Positions 1-9,051 are shown, counted from the first letter of the stretch. The stretch: 64,000 nt of DNA from Roseivirga seohaensis (GCF_001592945.1 NZ_LRPB01000023.1:682001-746000); one strand, 5' to 3'. Notes: generated by a model from the sequence alone, not told the origin. Made by a program: numbers and translations.

Positions 1-535
1 TATTGATTTTTTCCTTGGCCCTGGAAAGACGCATTTTCACGGCACTTTCCGAAATGCCCATGGTTTGCTCAATCTCTTTAATCGAGTGTTTTTCTTTGTA
101 TTTGAGCAGTAGAATCAACTTTTCTTCAGGAGTAATGTCTTCCAATAACTTGAACAAAGCCGTTTCCATGGCGTCTTTGTCCAGCACATCTTCTTCCACC
201 AAGTCGATCATTTCATCCATCAATTTTTCAGAGATTACGGTGTGCGTTTTCTTTTTCTCTTTCCGTAAATAATCTATGCAGGTGTGGTGAATAATGGAAT
301 AGAGCCAGGTTTTGAATTTTGCATCGCTGCGGAAATTCTTGAGCTGCATAAATACCTTGATCAGAATTTCCTGACAAAGATCTTCTGAAACGTCTTCATT
401 CTTTACGTAGCTACGACACTTCTTAATAATATAAGTCTCATACCTTCTGGTAATGATCTCGAAATAGCGTTCGTGGCCTCCTGCTCTCAAGAATGCAATT
501 ACCTCCTCGTCCGATAAATTGTCGTTTTTCAGCAT
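1..535 (-). CDS. RNA polymerase sigma-70 family factor (ECF-like), 3' end cut off by window
   Basis: About 178 codons are visible from the ATG at 535; the C-terminus runs off the left edge. Region 2 is clear (TWLYSIIHHTCIDYLRK, with the preceding acidic SEDLCQEI segment), and a C-terminal region 4 helix-turn-helix follows (SIKEIEQTMGISESAVKMRL). Such proteins bind core RNA polymerase and direct it to alternative promoters. No anti-sigma gene can be seen because the downstream side is missing. The call as a sigma-70/ECF factor is firm; the regulon is unknown. Confidence 0.9.
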   Translation of the reverse strand, partial: MLKNDNLSDEEVIAFLRAGGHERYFEIITRRYETYIIKKCRSYVKNEDVSEDLCQEILIKVFMQLKNFRSDAKFKTWLYSIIHHTCIDYLRKEKKKTHTVISEKLMDEMIDLVEEDVLDKDAMETALFKLLEDITPEEKLILLLKYKEKHSIKEIEQTMGISESAVKMRLSRAKEKIN

Positions 536-717
536 AAAGCTTTAACCCAATGTTGTTTTCTTAAGCCTGAACCAAAGAAACACAAAGGTAGGAAAATACA
601 TGATCGTTTTTTGGGAAAGGTTGGGGTGGGGTTTCTATCCTCCTCCCAAACAGGGCAAAAGCCAAGCCTGCCAATTTGTTTATGTAATAGTTCTATATTC
701 ATGGAAAATTTAAAAAC

Positions 718-1023
718 ATGAGCGTGTTTACCATTACGATGACCGTAGAAAATCAGTCGAACCACCCGAGTCATATCACTATTTTTCAAAAGCCGACAGA
801 AACAACTGATTTTCCTAAAAACCCATGGAGAGAGATAACAGTGAACCCTGGGTCTTCAGGCTTCTCCTTTGAGGTTCCGGGCGTTAATTTTGAATATGCG
901 GTAAGTGCCCGCTTTGAAGCTACACAGGTTGGAACTTCAATGCTTAGGATTAAACCCAATTGCACTTGTGTAGTTTCCGGAAGCATGGAAAGCGGATGCA
1001 AAATTGAAATGTTGGGTGCTTAA
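718..1023 (+). CDS. Small hypothetical protein, beta-strand rich
   Basis: A 101-residue protein without signal peptide or membrane segment. It is rich in Ser, Thr, Val and Phe with alternating hydrophobic residues (start MSVFTITMTVENQSN), which suggests a beta-sandwich fold. Two cysteines sit close together near the C-terminus (NCTCVV), with a third at SGCKIE. I do not recognise the family. It stands alone, divergent from the sigma factor on its left and convergent with the RES toxin on its right. The ATG at 718 is preceded by an AT-rich leader without a strong Shine-Dalgarno, which is normal for Bacteroidota. Confidence 0.6.
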   Translation: MSVFTITMTVENQSNHPSHITIFQKPTETTDFPKNPWREITVNPGSSGFSFEVPGVNFEYAVSARFEATQVGTSMLRIKPNCTCVVSGSMESGCKIEMLGA

Positions 1024-1048
1024 AGAAAAATTTTGAAGTGAGCCTATT

Positions 1049-1507
1049 TTATTCAAAAATAACTTTAAAGCGCTGGTCGTATTCAAATGGGAAAATGGAT
1101 TTACGCTTAATTAGGCTTTCAAAGCCAGCATAGTTCGGGTTTAGAATAAGGTTATAGTCTTCGGGAATCACCACACTTGGCACCCAAATACCCAACCTGT
1201 TTTTATGCAGCAGTTCTTGTCGTGCCGTTTTCTGAACATTGCGTTTGTAGGCCAATCCGTTCCAGCCCTCGGCCAATTTGTTGATTGGTAGTTTTACAAT
1301 ATCTGGATGCTCATCGGGAATGCTTAACTCCAAAAGTTTCAAGTTAACGGGCCAGTCTTTTTCACCCACTTTGTGCGCAAAATATTCCCATGAACAAAGG
1401 GAAGGGTTGGCCGATGTGTATAGCACCTTGATGCCTTTCTCATTCCATCTGCCGGGTACATCGGAACCCCCTAAACTACTTATGTAAGAAACGCGCCAAA
1501 CATTCAT
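1049..1507 (-). CDS. RES-domain toxin (NAD+ phosphorylase/hydrolase family)
   Basis: A 152-residue RES-domain protein. The family's landmarks are present: WR at residues 4-5, GRWN at 19-22, Tyr30, Glu41 in SWEYFAH, and a C-terminal VPSVVIP segment followed by NLILNP. Known RES toxins bind NAD+ and degrade it, which stops growth unless the partner antitoxin sequesters them. The start overlaps the stop of the upstream DUF2384 antitoxin in an ATGA arrangement (1504-1507), so the two are translationally coupled. Length and motifs fit an intact type II toxin. The exact NAD+-cleaving chemistry is inferred from the family. Confidence 0.88.
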   Translation of the reverse strand: MNVWRVSYISSLGGSDVPGRWNEKGIKVLYTSANPSLCSWEYFAHKVGEKDWPVNLKLLELSIPDEHPDIVKLPINKLAEGWNGLAYKRNVQKTARQELLHKNRLGIWVPSVVIPEDYNLILNPNYAGFESLIKRKSIFPFEYDQRFKVIFE

Positions 1508-2040
1508 GCAACACTGCCTTCTTGTAGCCTGATCAGTTCATCTAAAACCATTTCGGAACCAGTAACGGTACCGAGTAAATCTATGGGACGAGCATCTAAA
1601 AATGGGTTGAACTTTCTTAGCCAGTTATTCAAGGGGGGAACATCACCAAAAACCTCTACCCCTTTTAGCAAAACCTGTGTATTGTGAAGCAGCTTTTCAG
1701 AATGCTCGTTGGAAACCAAATCATTTGAGCTGCGATTTCTTACGGATGCCCAAGTATGCCCCATAAGTGATTGGTAATCTTCATTGGTGAGATTTAGGTT
1801 TTCTTTCAACACCCGATAGACCGATTGTGGATAGGCCAACCTTGAAAGCCTGTGCATATAAATTGGCTCATCGAACAAAGCGTGAATTTCTTGGGCTTCT
1901 TGGGGAAGTACATTAATGGGAGTGAATACTTCGGCAAATGGTTTGAGCCCAAGTAAACCGAAATACTTTTCAAAGGTTTGGTAAACCACTTGTGGTTCTT
2001 CTAAAATTTGGGTTGGATCAGAGCTTTTATAGTCTTCCAT
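1504..2040 (-). CDS. Antitoxin, Xre/MbcA/ParS toxin-binding domain (DUF2384)
   Basis: A 178-residue protein directly upstream of the RES toxin. The C-terminal third has the toxin-binding DUF2384 pattern: a Trp-containing GDVPPLNNWL segment, then ARPIDLLGTVTGSEMV and a terminal DELIRLQEG helix. The middle part (SRLAYPQSVYRVLKENLNL, and the following DYQSLMGHTWASVRNR) looks like the Xre-type DNA-binding region. Family knowledge says it neutralises the RES enzyme and represses its own operon. It is first in the two-gene operon, the usual order for this class. Confidence 0.85.
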   Translation of the reverse strand: MEDYKSSDPTQILEEPQVVYQTFEKYFGLLGLKPFAEVFTPINVLPQEAQEIHALFDEPIYMHRLSRLAYPQSVYRVLKENLNLTNEDYQSLMGHTWASVRNRSSNDLVSNEHSEKLLHNTQVLLKGVEVFGDVPPLNNWLRKFNPFLDARPIDLLGTVTGSEMVLDELIRLQEGSVA

Positions 2041-2093
2041 TGCTGTAAAATTTTACTGAATATATAAATATACGGAAAAATTTTACAACTGTT

Positions 2094-2459
2094 TCAAATG
2101 CCCCTCCCAAACGGAGCAAAGGCCAAACCTGCGAGTTTGAAGTGTTGCATTCCGAAAGGAATACCGATGACAGTAATGCAGAAGATAACACCCCAAAAAA
2201 GATGGGTAAGAAAGACCCAGAAGCCACCAAAAATAAACCAGATAATATTTAGCGGAAGCGAAAGGCAGCCCGTAAGCGTTCTGCCTGGTTGAACTTGCTG
2301 CCCAAAAGGTGCAAAGCCTACAATGGCCAGTTTAAAGCACTGAATTCCAAACGGAATTCCTACAATGGTAAGACATAAGACAATACCGCCAATAATGTAT
2401 TCCAAGGCGATCATCCAGCCCCCAAATACGATCCAGATTATGTTTCCGATTAAACTCAT
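2094..2459 (-). CDS. YccF domain-containing inner-membrane protein
   Basis: A 121-residue protein built from two copies of the YccF repeat. Each copy has a long hydrophobic stretch (IWIVFGGWMIALEYIIGGIVLC in the first, IIWFIFGGFW in the second) followed by TIVGIPFG or TVIGIPFG and a conserved FKLA segment. It is a small integral membrane protein of unknown biochemical role. Its ATG overlaps the stop codon of the upstream propeller gene (ATGA at 2456-2459), so expression probably depends on that interrupted gene or on its own start signal. Confidence 0.85.
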   Translation of the reverse strand: MSLIGNIIWIVFGGWMIALEYIIGGIVLCLTIVGIPFGIQCFKLAIVGFAPFGQQVQPGRTLTGCLSLPLNIIWFIFGGFWVFLTHLFWGVIFCITVIGIPFGMQHFKLAGLAFAPFGRGI

Positions 2460-3643
2460 TCTATTTTCTTAAGCTCATAAATATAGAACTTATTATAATC
2501 GAGTTCCTCTTCCTCGTTTACATAAGGTACTAAAAATTGAGTTTCACTTAATCTTACATATCTGCCAAGATCATCATTGATTTCCAACACTTTTTTATCC
2601 TGAACGAAAAAGGAATAAAGAGCTTCGCTTTCAGAATCAGCATATTTAGATGCTTCCATGTAATTACTTAGACTGGTTGGTTCTTTAGCCCCTGTTTTAT
2701 ACCTAATCATGGTAATTTCACCATAACTACTTACATCTAAAATACTACTATTCAGTTCTCTATAAACATAATTTAACTCGTTAGACCTGCCGAAATTTTT
2801 GAGTGGGTTCTTATGCTGATCTTCATAAGGTATACCTTGTGGTGTTCTGAAATTTTTCAAATCCAGATTCGATGTACTCACAAATTCGAACCGGTTATTC
2901 TTGAGTTCATATTTGTACATTTTTGGCTCCAAAGGCAACACTAAAATCAGTTCTTCCTTCTGCTTATTATAGCTAATTTTAGGCTCATGTCCGTCAAAAT
3001 AAAGCTCACTAGTCCTGTAAATTGAATTTTCTGGATAAGGTAACAATTCTGTTGGTTCTTGGCTTTTAGAATTAAATGCCTCCAACATCATAGCAGTATT
3101 AAAATGATCTTCTTTTAACTTAATACCTCCATTATAGTTCTGACTTTTCGCCTTGATTACAGTGTTTACGCCATTTATTTCTACCGCATCGGGCTTCCCG
3201 CTAATATATGATAATGGTATATAGCCAGAGCCAGGAGTGAATTTTTCAAGATAATTCCAGTCGGCATCGAAGAAATAGTAAGCGCCAGCTCCCTCTACAA
3301 CTATATTTGTGCCTAAATAGCCCAAGCCACTCATTCCAGGACCAAAGTGCCCTGGCCCCTCACCTGTCAGATCGACTGAGCTGAGCACATTTCCTTCTGC
3401 ATCAATCTCCATGCATGCCTTACTTTGAGTACCATAGGCTAAGAAACGATTCGTTTTTGGGTTATAATCGGTGATCTGAAGTGGTTCTAAAACAGGTACC
3501 ATTAAAGAATCTACTTTAATCAGTTCGTAATTCCCTTCAAGGTTTGAGTTTTCACTGTCAGTGGAACTGTTTTAAGAACAGGAGGCTAGCGCGAATATTG
3601 AAAAAATTGCTGCTGCGAGGGACTTAAGGTGGTTTGCTTTCAT
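2456..3643 (-). pseudogene. 6-bladed beta-propeller lipoprotein, interrupted by an in-frame stop in the leader
   Basis: The reading frame starts at ATG 3643 with a typical lipoprotein leader ending in the lipobox LASC, then Ser and a TAA stop at 3574-3572 (codon 24). After the stop the same frame continues without a break as NSSTDSENSNLEGNYELIK and on to 2456. The mature part (about 370 residues) has propeller-type repeats such as YNPKTNRFLAYG, EIDAEGNVLSSV and FFDADWNYLEKF, and resembles DUF4221-like or 6-bladed propeller proteins of Bacteroidota. Re-initiation at ATG 3502 would give a 348-residue protein without export signal. A nonsense mutation, a sequencing error or readthrough are all possible. 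Confidence 0.75.
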
Positions 3644-3725
3644 ATCAATATGAAAGCTAATAAATTATTGAAAAAAGAATAAACTATTCCGACATTTTAT
3701 TCAATAAGCAGACCATTCAATGAGC

Positions 3726-4364
3726 CTAAATATCTTTAAACGAAAGCACTTCTAAACTCTCGGTATTCAATTCAAAAACCGTTGTGATGTTTTGCGCTTG
3801 ATTGAGTTGGTACTCGTGTAAATAAAAAGTAGATGCTTTTCCGCTGAGGTCAATATGATAGGCCGATAGGTTAAAGTGGCTCAAAGCATTATTAATAGCA
3901 AAAAGCTGATCGGTGAAAAGCTGCTGCTGTGCACGATAGTTTTCGGGGAAAGTTGATTGGCTTGATTTAAGTTTGGCCTTAAGCGCGTTGTCTAATTTGA
4001 CGTTTTCCAGAATTAACTCATCAATCAAATCGATTTCAAAATTGTTTTCCATGCTAAGAAAGGCTTGAATAACAGGGCTTTCAAATTCTACAGAAAAGTT
4101 TAATGCCATGTTTACCTTTGTTCTCACCGTATCTTGAATGGCTAAAACGGAAGTCATTAATGTCATATCAGACGATAGAAAATCATTGTCTATACGCTGA
4201 AAACGAACGGGGTTATAGGCAATATCATTATCCAAATGCTCCAAAATGAAATAGCGGATTTCGGCCTGAAATCGATCCTCATCATTTCTCCGGTCGCAAC
4301 TGAACAGAGAAAATGCAGTCAGGACAAGGGCTAGCAAGATGTTTTTCTTAAATGTTTTATTCAT
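3726..4364 (-). CDS. Hypothetical lipoprotein
   Basis: I chose ATG 4364 because it begins a clean lipoprotein leader (MNKTFKKNILLALVLTAF, then SLFSC), giving 212 residues; an in-frame start 11 codons upstream would only add a non-signal extension. The mature protein is acidic and mostly helical, with no domain I recognise. Two helical stretches (residues about 95-125 and 140-170) could form a bundle. It lies 60 bp downstream of the GH20 hexosaminidase on the same strand, so it may share that transcript. Function unknown; probably anchored in the periplasm or at the cell surface. Confidence 0.7.
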   Translation of the reverse strand: MNKTFKKNILLALVLTAFSLFSCDRRNDEDRFQAEIRYFILEHLDNDIAYNPVRFQRIDNDFLSSDMTLMTSVLAIQDTVRTKVNMALNFSVEFESPVIQAFLSMENNFEIDLIDELILENVKLDNALKAKLKSSQSTFPENYRAQQQLFTDQLFAINNALSHFNLSAYHIDLSGKASTFYLHEYQLNQAQNITTVFELNTESLEVLSFKDI

Positions 4365-4424
4365 AACGTAGTGTATTCGTAGGTGTGAATTCGGCAATTT
4401 TCAGGGTTTGAAAATTCACCTTGT

Positions 4425-6707
4425 CTAATGTTTAAACATGTTAGCCGGAATTGTTTGTTTTTCTATACCCGGGCCTTGAAAGGCAACCGACAAAGTTTCA
4501 CCCCCACCAGCCTCAAAATACTTGAGTAGAAAATTATGATAGCCAGCCTTTAAGGCAATTTCTCCCATTCGTTCCTGAGCGCCATGTGGACCATCATTAT
4601 CAACCACCTTTTGCCCATCGATATTAAGTACACTACCATCATCAGAAGTGGTGTAAAAAATGTAAATGCCATCAGTAGGAACATTGATGAGACCCTGGAA
4701 CACCAGCCCAAATTGATTTGGTTGATTAGTAGGCAAGACAACATTTTCGGAAACAAAAGTAGAAGAAGCTTTTCCCTCAATTTGGCTTACACTTGAATAG
4801 TTTCGCTTGTAAAGCATGGTTTGTAATCCATTATCTACTTTTAGAGGGTTTATGGATTCAACCAACTCAGCTTTCTTGTAAACTCCCTGGACGATAGGAC
4901 TGGATTTTCCTGTAGAAGTAACGGTTACCGCTTTTACTTGCAATTCTTTTTCAGCTATGTTCAGAATGAATGGAGCGGTATATTCTATTGAATTTTCCGA
5001 AGGCTGACTTCCATCTGTTGTATAGAAAATTTTTGCGTCTGAATACGGCACAGAAAGTTCAATCTCAATTTCTTCAGAAAGTGTTAAGCCTTGCTTCAAA
5101 CCTGCCGGAGCAGCCACATGATAATTTATGTTCTTTGAATCGAGCAGCTGGTATTGGTATTTTAGCTTCTTCTGAAATCTTTCCCAGTTCTTATTTTTAG
5201 GCTTCGTCCAAACCGTTTCTGAAAGGGCCAGCATACGCGGAAAAACCATGTATTCCACATGATCAGAGGTTTTCATATACTCTGTCCAAACATTGGCCTG
5301 AGCACCCAGCACATGTTTTTGGTTCTCTTTAGAAAGCTCTTCAGGAATTGGTTCGTAATCATACACATCTTGAAGCGTAGTAAAACCACCAATGGCCAAT
5401 GGCTCACCTTCTGGGCCTGCTTGGTAGTGGTCAAAGTAAGCAACACTGTTTGGTGTCATAATTACGTCATGGCCTTGCTCTGCCGCTTCAATGCCTCCGG
5501 CTTCACCTCTCCACGACATTACCGTGGCTTCAGGAGCTAAACCTCCTTCTAAAATTTCGTCCCACCCGATGAGTTTTTTCCCCTTGCTGATTAAGAATTT
5601 TTCGATTCTTCTGATGAAATAACTTTGTAACTCGAATTCATCTTTCAAACCTTCGCGTTTGATCACCGCTTGTGCCACAGCGCTTTCTTTCCATCGGTCT
5701 TTTGGGGCTTCATCACCGCCAATGTGGATATACTGACCAGGGAAAAGCTCTATTACCTCTGAAAGCACATTTTCTAAGAAAGTGAACGTTTCTTCGCTTG
5801 GGCAGTAGATGTCTTTGTATACACCCCAAATGGTACCTACTTCAAAAGGGCCAGGCGTACAGCCCAGTTCAGGGTAAGCTGCTAAAGCTGCCATGCTATG
5901 TCCCGGCATTTCAATTTCAGGAATTACATTGATTTGCCTTTCCATGGCGTAAGCCACAATTTCTTTCACCTCTTCTTGAGTATAAAAACCACCGTGAGGA
6001 GTGCCATCACCTACATACGGACTAAAGTTTTTTTCTACCATGGTTTCTTTACGCATGCTGCCCACTTCGGTAAGTTTAGGGTATTGCTTGATTTCAATTC
6101 TCCAACCTTGATCTTCGGTAAGGTGCCAATGAAAGTTGTTCATTTTATAAAAGGCCATCATGTCCAAGTACTTTTTTATGAACTCTACGGGGAAAAAATG
6201 GCGAGCTACATCAAGGTGCATTCCACGATATACGAACCGAGGTTCGTCATTAATTTTCATTACAGGGAGTTTTACAGCTTCTCCATTGAGGGGCAGCATT
6301 TGAATTAATGATTGAACGGCATAGAACAAGCCTTTGCCATTAGCGGCTTCTATTTTAACACCCTCTTTAGTAGTACTCAGTACATAGGCTTCGGGGTTAT
6401 CTGAACCAATTGATTTTTGTTGAATAGCAATGAAATTACTGCTTGGTGTATCTTCTTTAATTTTCACCGTCCAATTAATTTCAGTGAGATAGTCTTTCAA
6501 ATAATTGGCGATTTTTTGTTCTTCTTCATTTACGGCTACAATGGTTAAGCCCGAAGAAATCACCATCGTTTCGTTATTTGTGGTTTCAATACTTTGAGGC
6601 TCAGGAACAATTTGAACCGAACTAGCCGCCAGATCTTCATAAGAATTAGATTGGCATGAAGAGGCCAAGATGGCGAATACACCAAGAATCGCTACTATTT
6701 TTTTCAT
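4425..6707 (-). CDS. Beta-N-acetylhexosaminidase, GH20, lipoprotein with C-terminal PA14 domain
   Basis: A 760-residue exported glycosidase. The leader ends in lipobox LASSC (Cys18). A GH20b-like N-terminal domain spans about 30-150, and the catalytic barrel about 155-500, with the hallmark HIGGDEAPK placing the Asp-Glu pair at 332-333 and MHLDVARHF near 163. A chitobiase-C/FN3-like piece follows (FYTTDGSQPSENS). The C-terminal about 140 residues look like PA14 (FYTTSDDGSVLNIDG), which is typically carbohydrate binding. It releases terminal GlcNAc/GalNAc by substrate-assisted catalysis. It is divergent from the glycosylasparaginase gene, which suggests a joint role in glycoprotein or chitin-fragment breakdown. 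Confidence 0.95.
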   Translation of the reverse strand: MKKIVAILGVFAILASSCQSNSYEDLAASSVQIVPEPQSIETTNNETMVISSGLTIVAVNEEEQKIANYLKDYLTEINWTVKIKEDTPSSNFIAIQQKSIGSDNPEAYVLSTTKEGVKIEAANGKGLFYAVQSLIQMLPLNGEAVKLPVMKINDEPRFVYRGMHLDVARHFFPVEFIKKYLDMMAFYKMNNFHWHLTEDQGWRIEIKQYPKLTEVGSMRKETMVEKNFSPYVGDGTPHGGFYTQEEVKEIVAYAMERQINVIPEIEMPGHSMAALAAYPELGCTPGPFEVGTIWGVYKDIYCPSEETFTFLENVLSEVIELFPGQYIHIGGDEAPKDRWKESAVAQAVIKREGLKDEFELQSYFIRRIEKFLISKGKKLIGWDEILEGGLAPEATVMSWRGEAGGIEAAEQGHDVIMTPNSVAYFDHYQAGPEGEPLAIGGFTTLQDVYDYEPIPEELSKENQKHVLGAQANVWTEYMKTSDHVEYMVFPRMLALSETVWTKPKNKNWERFQKKLKYQYQLLDSKNINYHVAAPAGLKQGLTLSEEIEIELSVPYSDAKIFYTTDGSQPSENSIEYTAPFILNIAEKELQVKAVTVTSTGKSSPIVQGVYKKAELVESINPLKVDNGLQTMLYKRNYSSVSQIEGKASSTFVSENVVLPTNQPNQFGLVFQGLINVPTDGIYIFYTTSDDGSVLNIDGQKVVDNDGPHGAQERMGEIALKAGYHNFLLKYFEAGGGETLSVAFQGPGIEKQTIPANMFKH

Positions 6708-6730
6708 TCGGGAAGATATTGAGATTCAAA

Positions 6731-6738
6731 CAAATATA
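6731..6738 (-). promoter_or_regulatory. Candidate -7 box (TATATTTG) for the GH20 gene
   Basis: On the minus strand the octamer TATATTTG matches the Bacteroidota -7 consensus TAnnTTTG and ends 23 nt before the hexosaminidase ATG. I see no good TTG at the usual -33 distance, so support is partial. Confidence 0.4.
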
Positions 6739-6801
6739 AAATCAATGTGAAAAGGTATGTCACAGGTCGGTACATTTTTTTAACTTCCTAAAATTTTTAC
6801 C

Positions 6802-7776
6802 ATGAGCAATCGCAGAAAATTCATCAAGTCGGGCATATTAGGAGGCCTTGCAGTAACCACCGGAAGTCTATCCACTTTGGCTTGTGCCACCCCAGCCAAA
6901 GCAGGCCAAAAACCCATTGTTATTTCTACCTGGAACCACGGAATGCAAGCCAATGTAGGTGCTTGGGAGATTTTGTCTAAAGGAGGGAAATCCGTTGATG
7001 CTGTGGAACAAGGGGTAAGAATTACCGAAGCGGACCCTGATAATGCTACGGTAGGAATTGGTGGTTTTCCAGATCGCGATGGCATCGTAACGCTTGATGC
7101 TTGTATTATGGACCATAACGAAAACTGTGGATCAGTCGCTTTTCTTCAAAACATTATGCACCCTATTTCTGTGGCAAGAAAGGTGATGGACGATACGCCT
7201 CATGTGATGTTGGTAGGTGAGGGCGCCAAAAAATTTGCTTTGGAACAGGGCTTTAAAGAAGAAAACCTGCTTACACCAAATGCTGAAAAGGCTTGGAAAA
7301 ATTGGCTTAAAAATCAGGATTACAAACCGAAAATTAATGTCGAAAACCACGACACCATCGGTATGTTGGCTTTAGATGCAGACGGTGATCTTTCTGGCGC
7401 ATGTACCACTAGCGGGGCAGCTTGGAAAATGCACGGTAGAGTAGGTGATTCTCCAATTATCGGAGCAGGCCTATATGTGGATAATGAAATTGGAGCTGCC
7501 ACTGCCACTGGTTTAGGCGAATTTGTGATTAAGATTTGTGGGTCACACATGATTGTTGAACTGATGCGCCAAGGTTATCCTCCGCAAGAAGCCTGTAAAG
7601 AAGCCGTAGATCGAATTATAAGAAAGTACAAAAACAACTATATGGATTTGCAGGTGGGCTTTTTGGCTTTAAGCAAAACAGGAGAGTATGGAGCTTATGG
7701 AATTCACAAAGGGTTCAACTTTGCGGTAAAATCAAATACTCAGGATGAATTGATAGATTCTAAATCTGCGGTTTAA
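6802..7776 (+). CDS. Glycosylasparaginase (N4-(beta-N-acetylglucosaminyl)-L-asparaginase)
   Basis: A 324-residue Ntn-hydrolase that cleaves the GlcNAc-Asn bond of N-linked glycopeptides. The autoprocessing site is NHDTIGML, with Thr185 as the new N-terminal nucleophile after self-cleavage. The other family segments are present: STWNHG, GIGGFPDRDG, GACTTSG and ATATGLGE. The N-terminus carries a twin-arginine signal (SNRRKFIKSG) followed by hydrophobic residues and TLAC, so it could be a Tat-exported lipoprotein. It is divergent from the GH20 gene, 94 bp apart, and tail-to-tail with the DUF418 gene with a 4-bp overlap. Confidence 0.93.
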   Translation: MSNRRKFIKSGILGGLAVTTGSLSTLACATPAKAGQKPIVISTWNHGMQANVGAWEILSKGGKSVDAVEQGVRITEADPDNATVGIGGFPDRDGIVTLDACIMDHNENCGSVAFLQNIMHPISVARKVMDDTPHVMLVGEGAKKFALEQGFKEENLLTPNAEKAWKNWLKNQDYKPKINVENHDTIGMLALDADGDLSGACTTSGAAWKMHGRVGDSPIIGAGLYVDNEIGAATATGLGEFVIKICGSHMIVELMRQGYPPQEACKEAVDRIIRKYKNNYMDLQVGFLALSKTGEYGAYGIHKGFNFAVKSNTQDELIDSKSAV

Positions 7777-9011
7777 TCTATTTTTCGAATGGCTTGCAGG
7801 CGTCCATAACTGAGCGATCGCCAAATCCATTCAAACGGGCCATATTGAAAATAGCTAAGCCAAATGGTGGAAAAGGCAATCTGGAAAACCCAGATAACCA
7901 ATACAGCTACCGCTTGGGCCGAGCGGTCTAAATCGCCATAGAGGCTTAAGCCATGTCCGTAAAATATAAAACTGCAAATGATGGACTGAAACAGGTAGTT
8001 GGAAAGACTCATTCTACCTACATAAGAAAGGCTTTTGGCAATAATGCTTCGGGTGGAAATCTTACAGATTAATGCGATTATACCACAATAGCCAATAGCT
8101 AATAAAACACTGCCCCAATAGTTAAATTGAGAAAAATAGAAGTAACTCAATTCGAAATCCCAACGATAATGGAAGTCAAGAATAACACCTCCAATTACCA
8201 TTGGTAAGCCAATTCCAATTCCATAAATGGCCATTTTAGAAAGATACTTTTTTGATTGTTTTGCGGTAAGTGCCCCTTTTTTGTAAAAGGCCATTCCTAA
8301 GAGAATAAGTCCGCTTACCTTCCAAAATATTTCCGATAGAAACACTTTGGTTTGCATGTTTAATGCCTCAGGAACTCTAATCAGCATTTGCCTTTCCCAA
8401 CTGCTAGTGTAATGGTCAATCTGGTAAGAAATTGTAGCCGCACTTGGCCTCCAAACTTCTTCTTCAAGCTTCATAAACTGACCTGATTCCCAAAACGGAA
8501 TGCTGTACGCCAATAAAAGTTTAAGTACCGAACCAAGTACAAGAAATATTATTCCGGCCCTAAAAAGATAGGCTTTACTCTTGCTTCGGAAAGCAAACAT
8601 AAAGAAGCCACAAATGGAAAAAGCGACAAGCAAATCTCCGTACCAAAGCAGATATGCATGAAAAACACCAATAATAAGTAGCCAAAAAAGTCTGCGGTAT
8701 TGTAAGTTGCCCGATCGCAAATGCTCTTTTTTTGCTTTTTGAGAGATTAGAATAATGCTGGCGCCAAAAAGCATAGCCAAAATGGCCAGAAACTTTTCAT
8801 TGGCAAATACATGGCTCAATAACCAAACGTAGAAATTTATGCCTTCTAGGTTTTCGAAAGAGGTTGGGTTCAAGTAGGCGGAAGGTGGCATTGCAAAACT
8901 CTGAATACTCATTAATAGAATACCGAGCACGGCTAGTCCCCTCAAAATATCTAGAGATATTACCCGCTTTTGGGTGTCGATGGGCTGAAGAATGTATGAT
9001 GAACCTGCCAA
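7773..9011 (-). CDS. DUF418 domain-containing membrane protein
   Basis: A 412-residue polytopic membrane protein. The N-terminal signature RVISLDILRGLAVLGILLM is typical of the DUF418/acyltransferase-like family, and the C-terminal half has the family block GRMSLSNYLFQSII and the late FEWIWRSLSYG. I count about ten hydrophobic segments. The start at 9011 is a TTG; no in-frame ATG lies before the conserved first helix. The family is probably related to membrane acyltransferases, but its substrate is unknown. It is monocistronic and convergent with the glycosylasparaginase, sharing stop-codon bases. Confidence 0.87.
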   Translation of the reverse strand: MAGSSYILQPIDTQKRVISLDILRGLAVLGILLMSIQSFAMPPSAYLNPTSFENLEGINFYVWLLSHVFANEKFLAILAMLFGASIILISQKAKKEHLRSGNLQYRRLFWLLIIGVFHAYLLWYGDLLVAFSICGFFMFAFRSKSKAYLFRAGIIFLVLGSVLKLLLAYSIPFWESGQFMKLEEEVWRPSAATISYQIDHYTSSWERQMLIRVPEALNMQTKVFLSEIFWKVSGLILLGMAFYKKGALTAKQSKKYLSKMAIYGIGIGLPMVIGGVILDFHYRWDFELSYFYFSQFNYWGSVLLAIGYCGIIALICKISTRSIIAKSLSYVGRMSLSNYLFQSIICSFIFYGHGLSLYGDLDRSAQAVAVLVIWVFQIAFSTIWLSYFQYGPFEWIWRSLSYGRLQAIRKID

Positions 9012-9051
9012 AACTGGACTAATATTAGTGAATTAGTTTTTAATCGTGAAA

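Noticed and set aside
529-789. 86-codon minus-strand frame between the sigma factor and the 101-residue gene
   Set aside because: It overlaps both the sigma factor start and the 101-residue gene on the other strand; composition is unlike a protein and the sigma frame accounts for the left end.
5898-6308. 136-codon plus-strand frame inside the GH20 gene
   Set aside because: Aromatic- and His-rich translation typical of antisense to a conserved enzyme; no start signal or family match.
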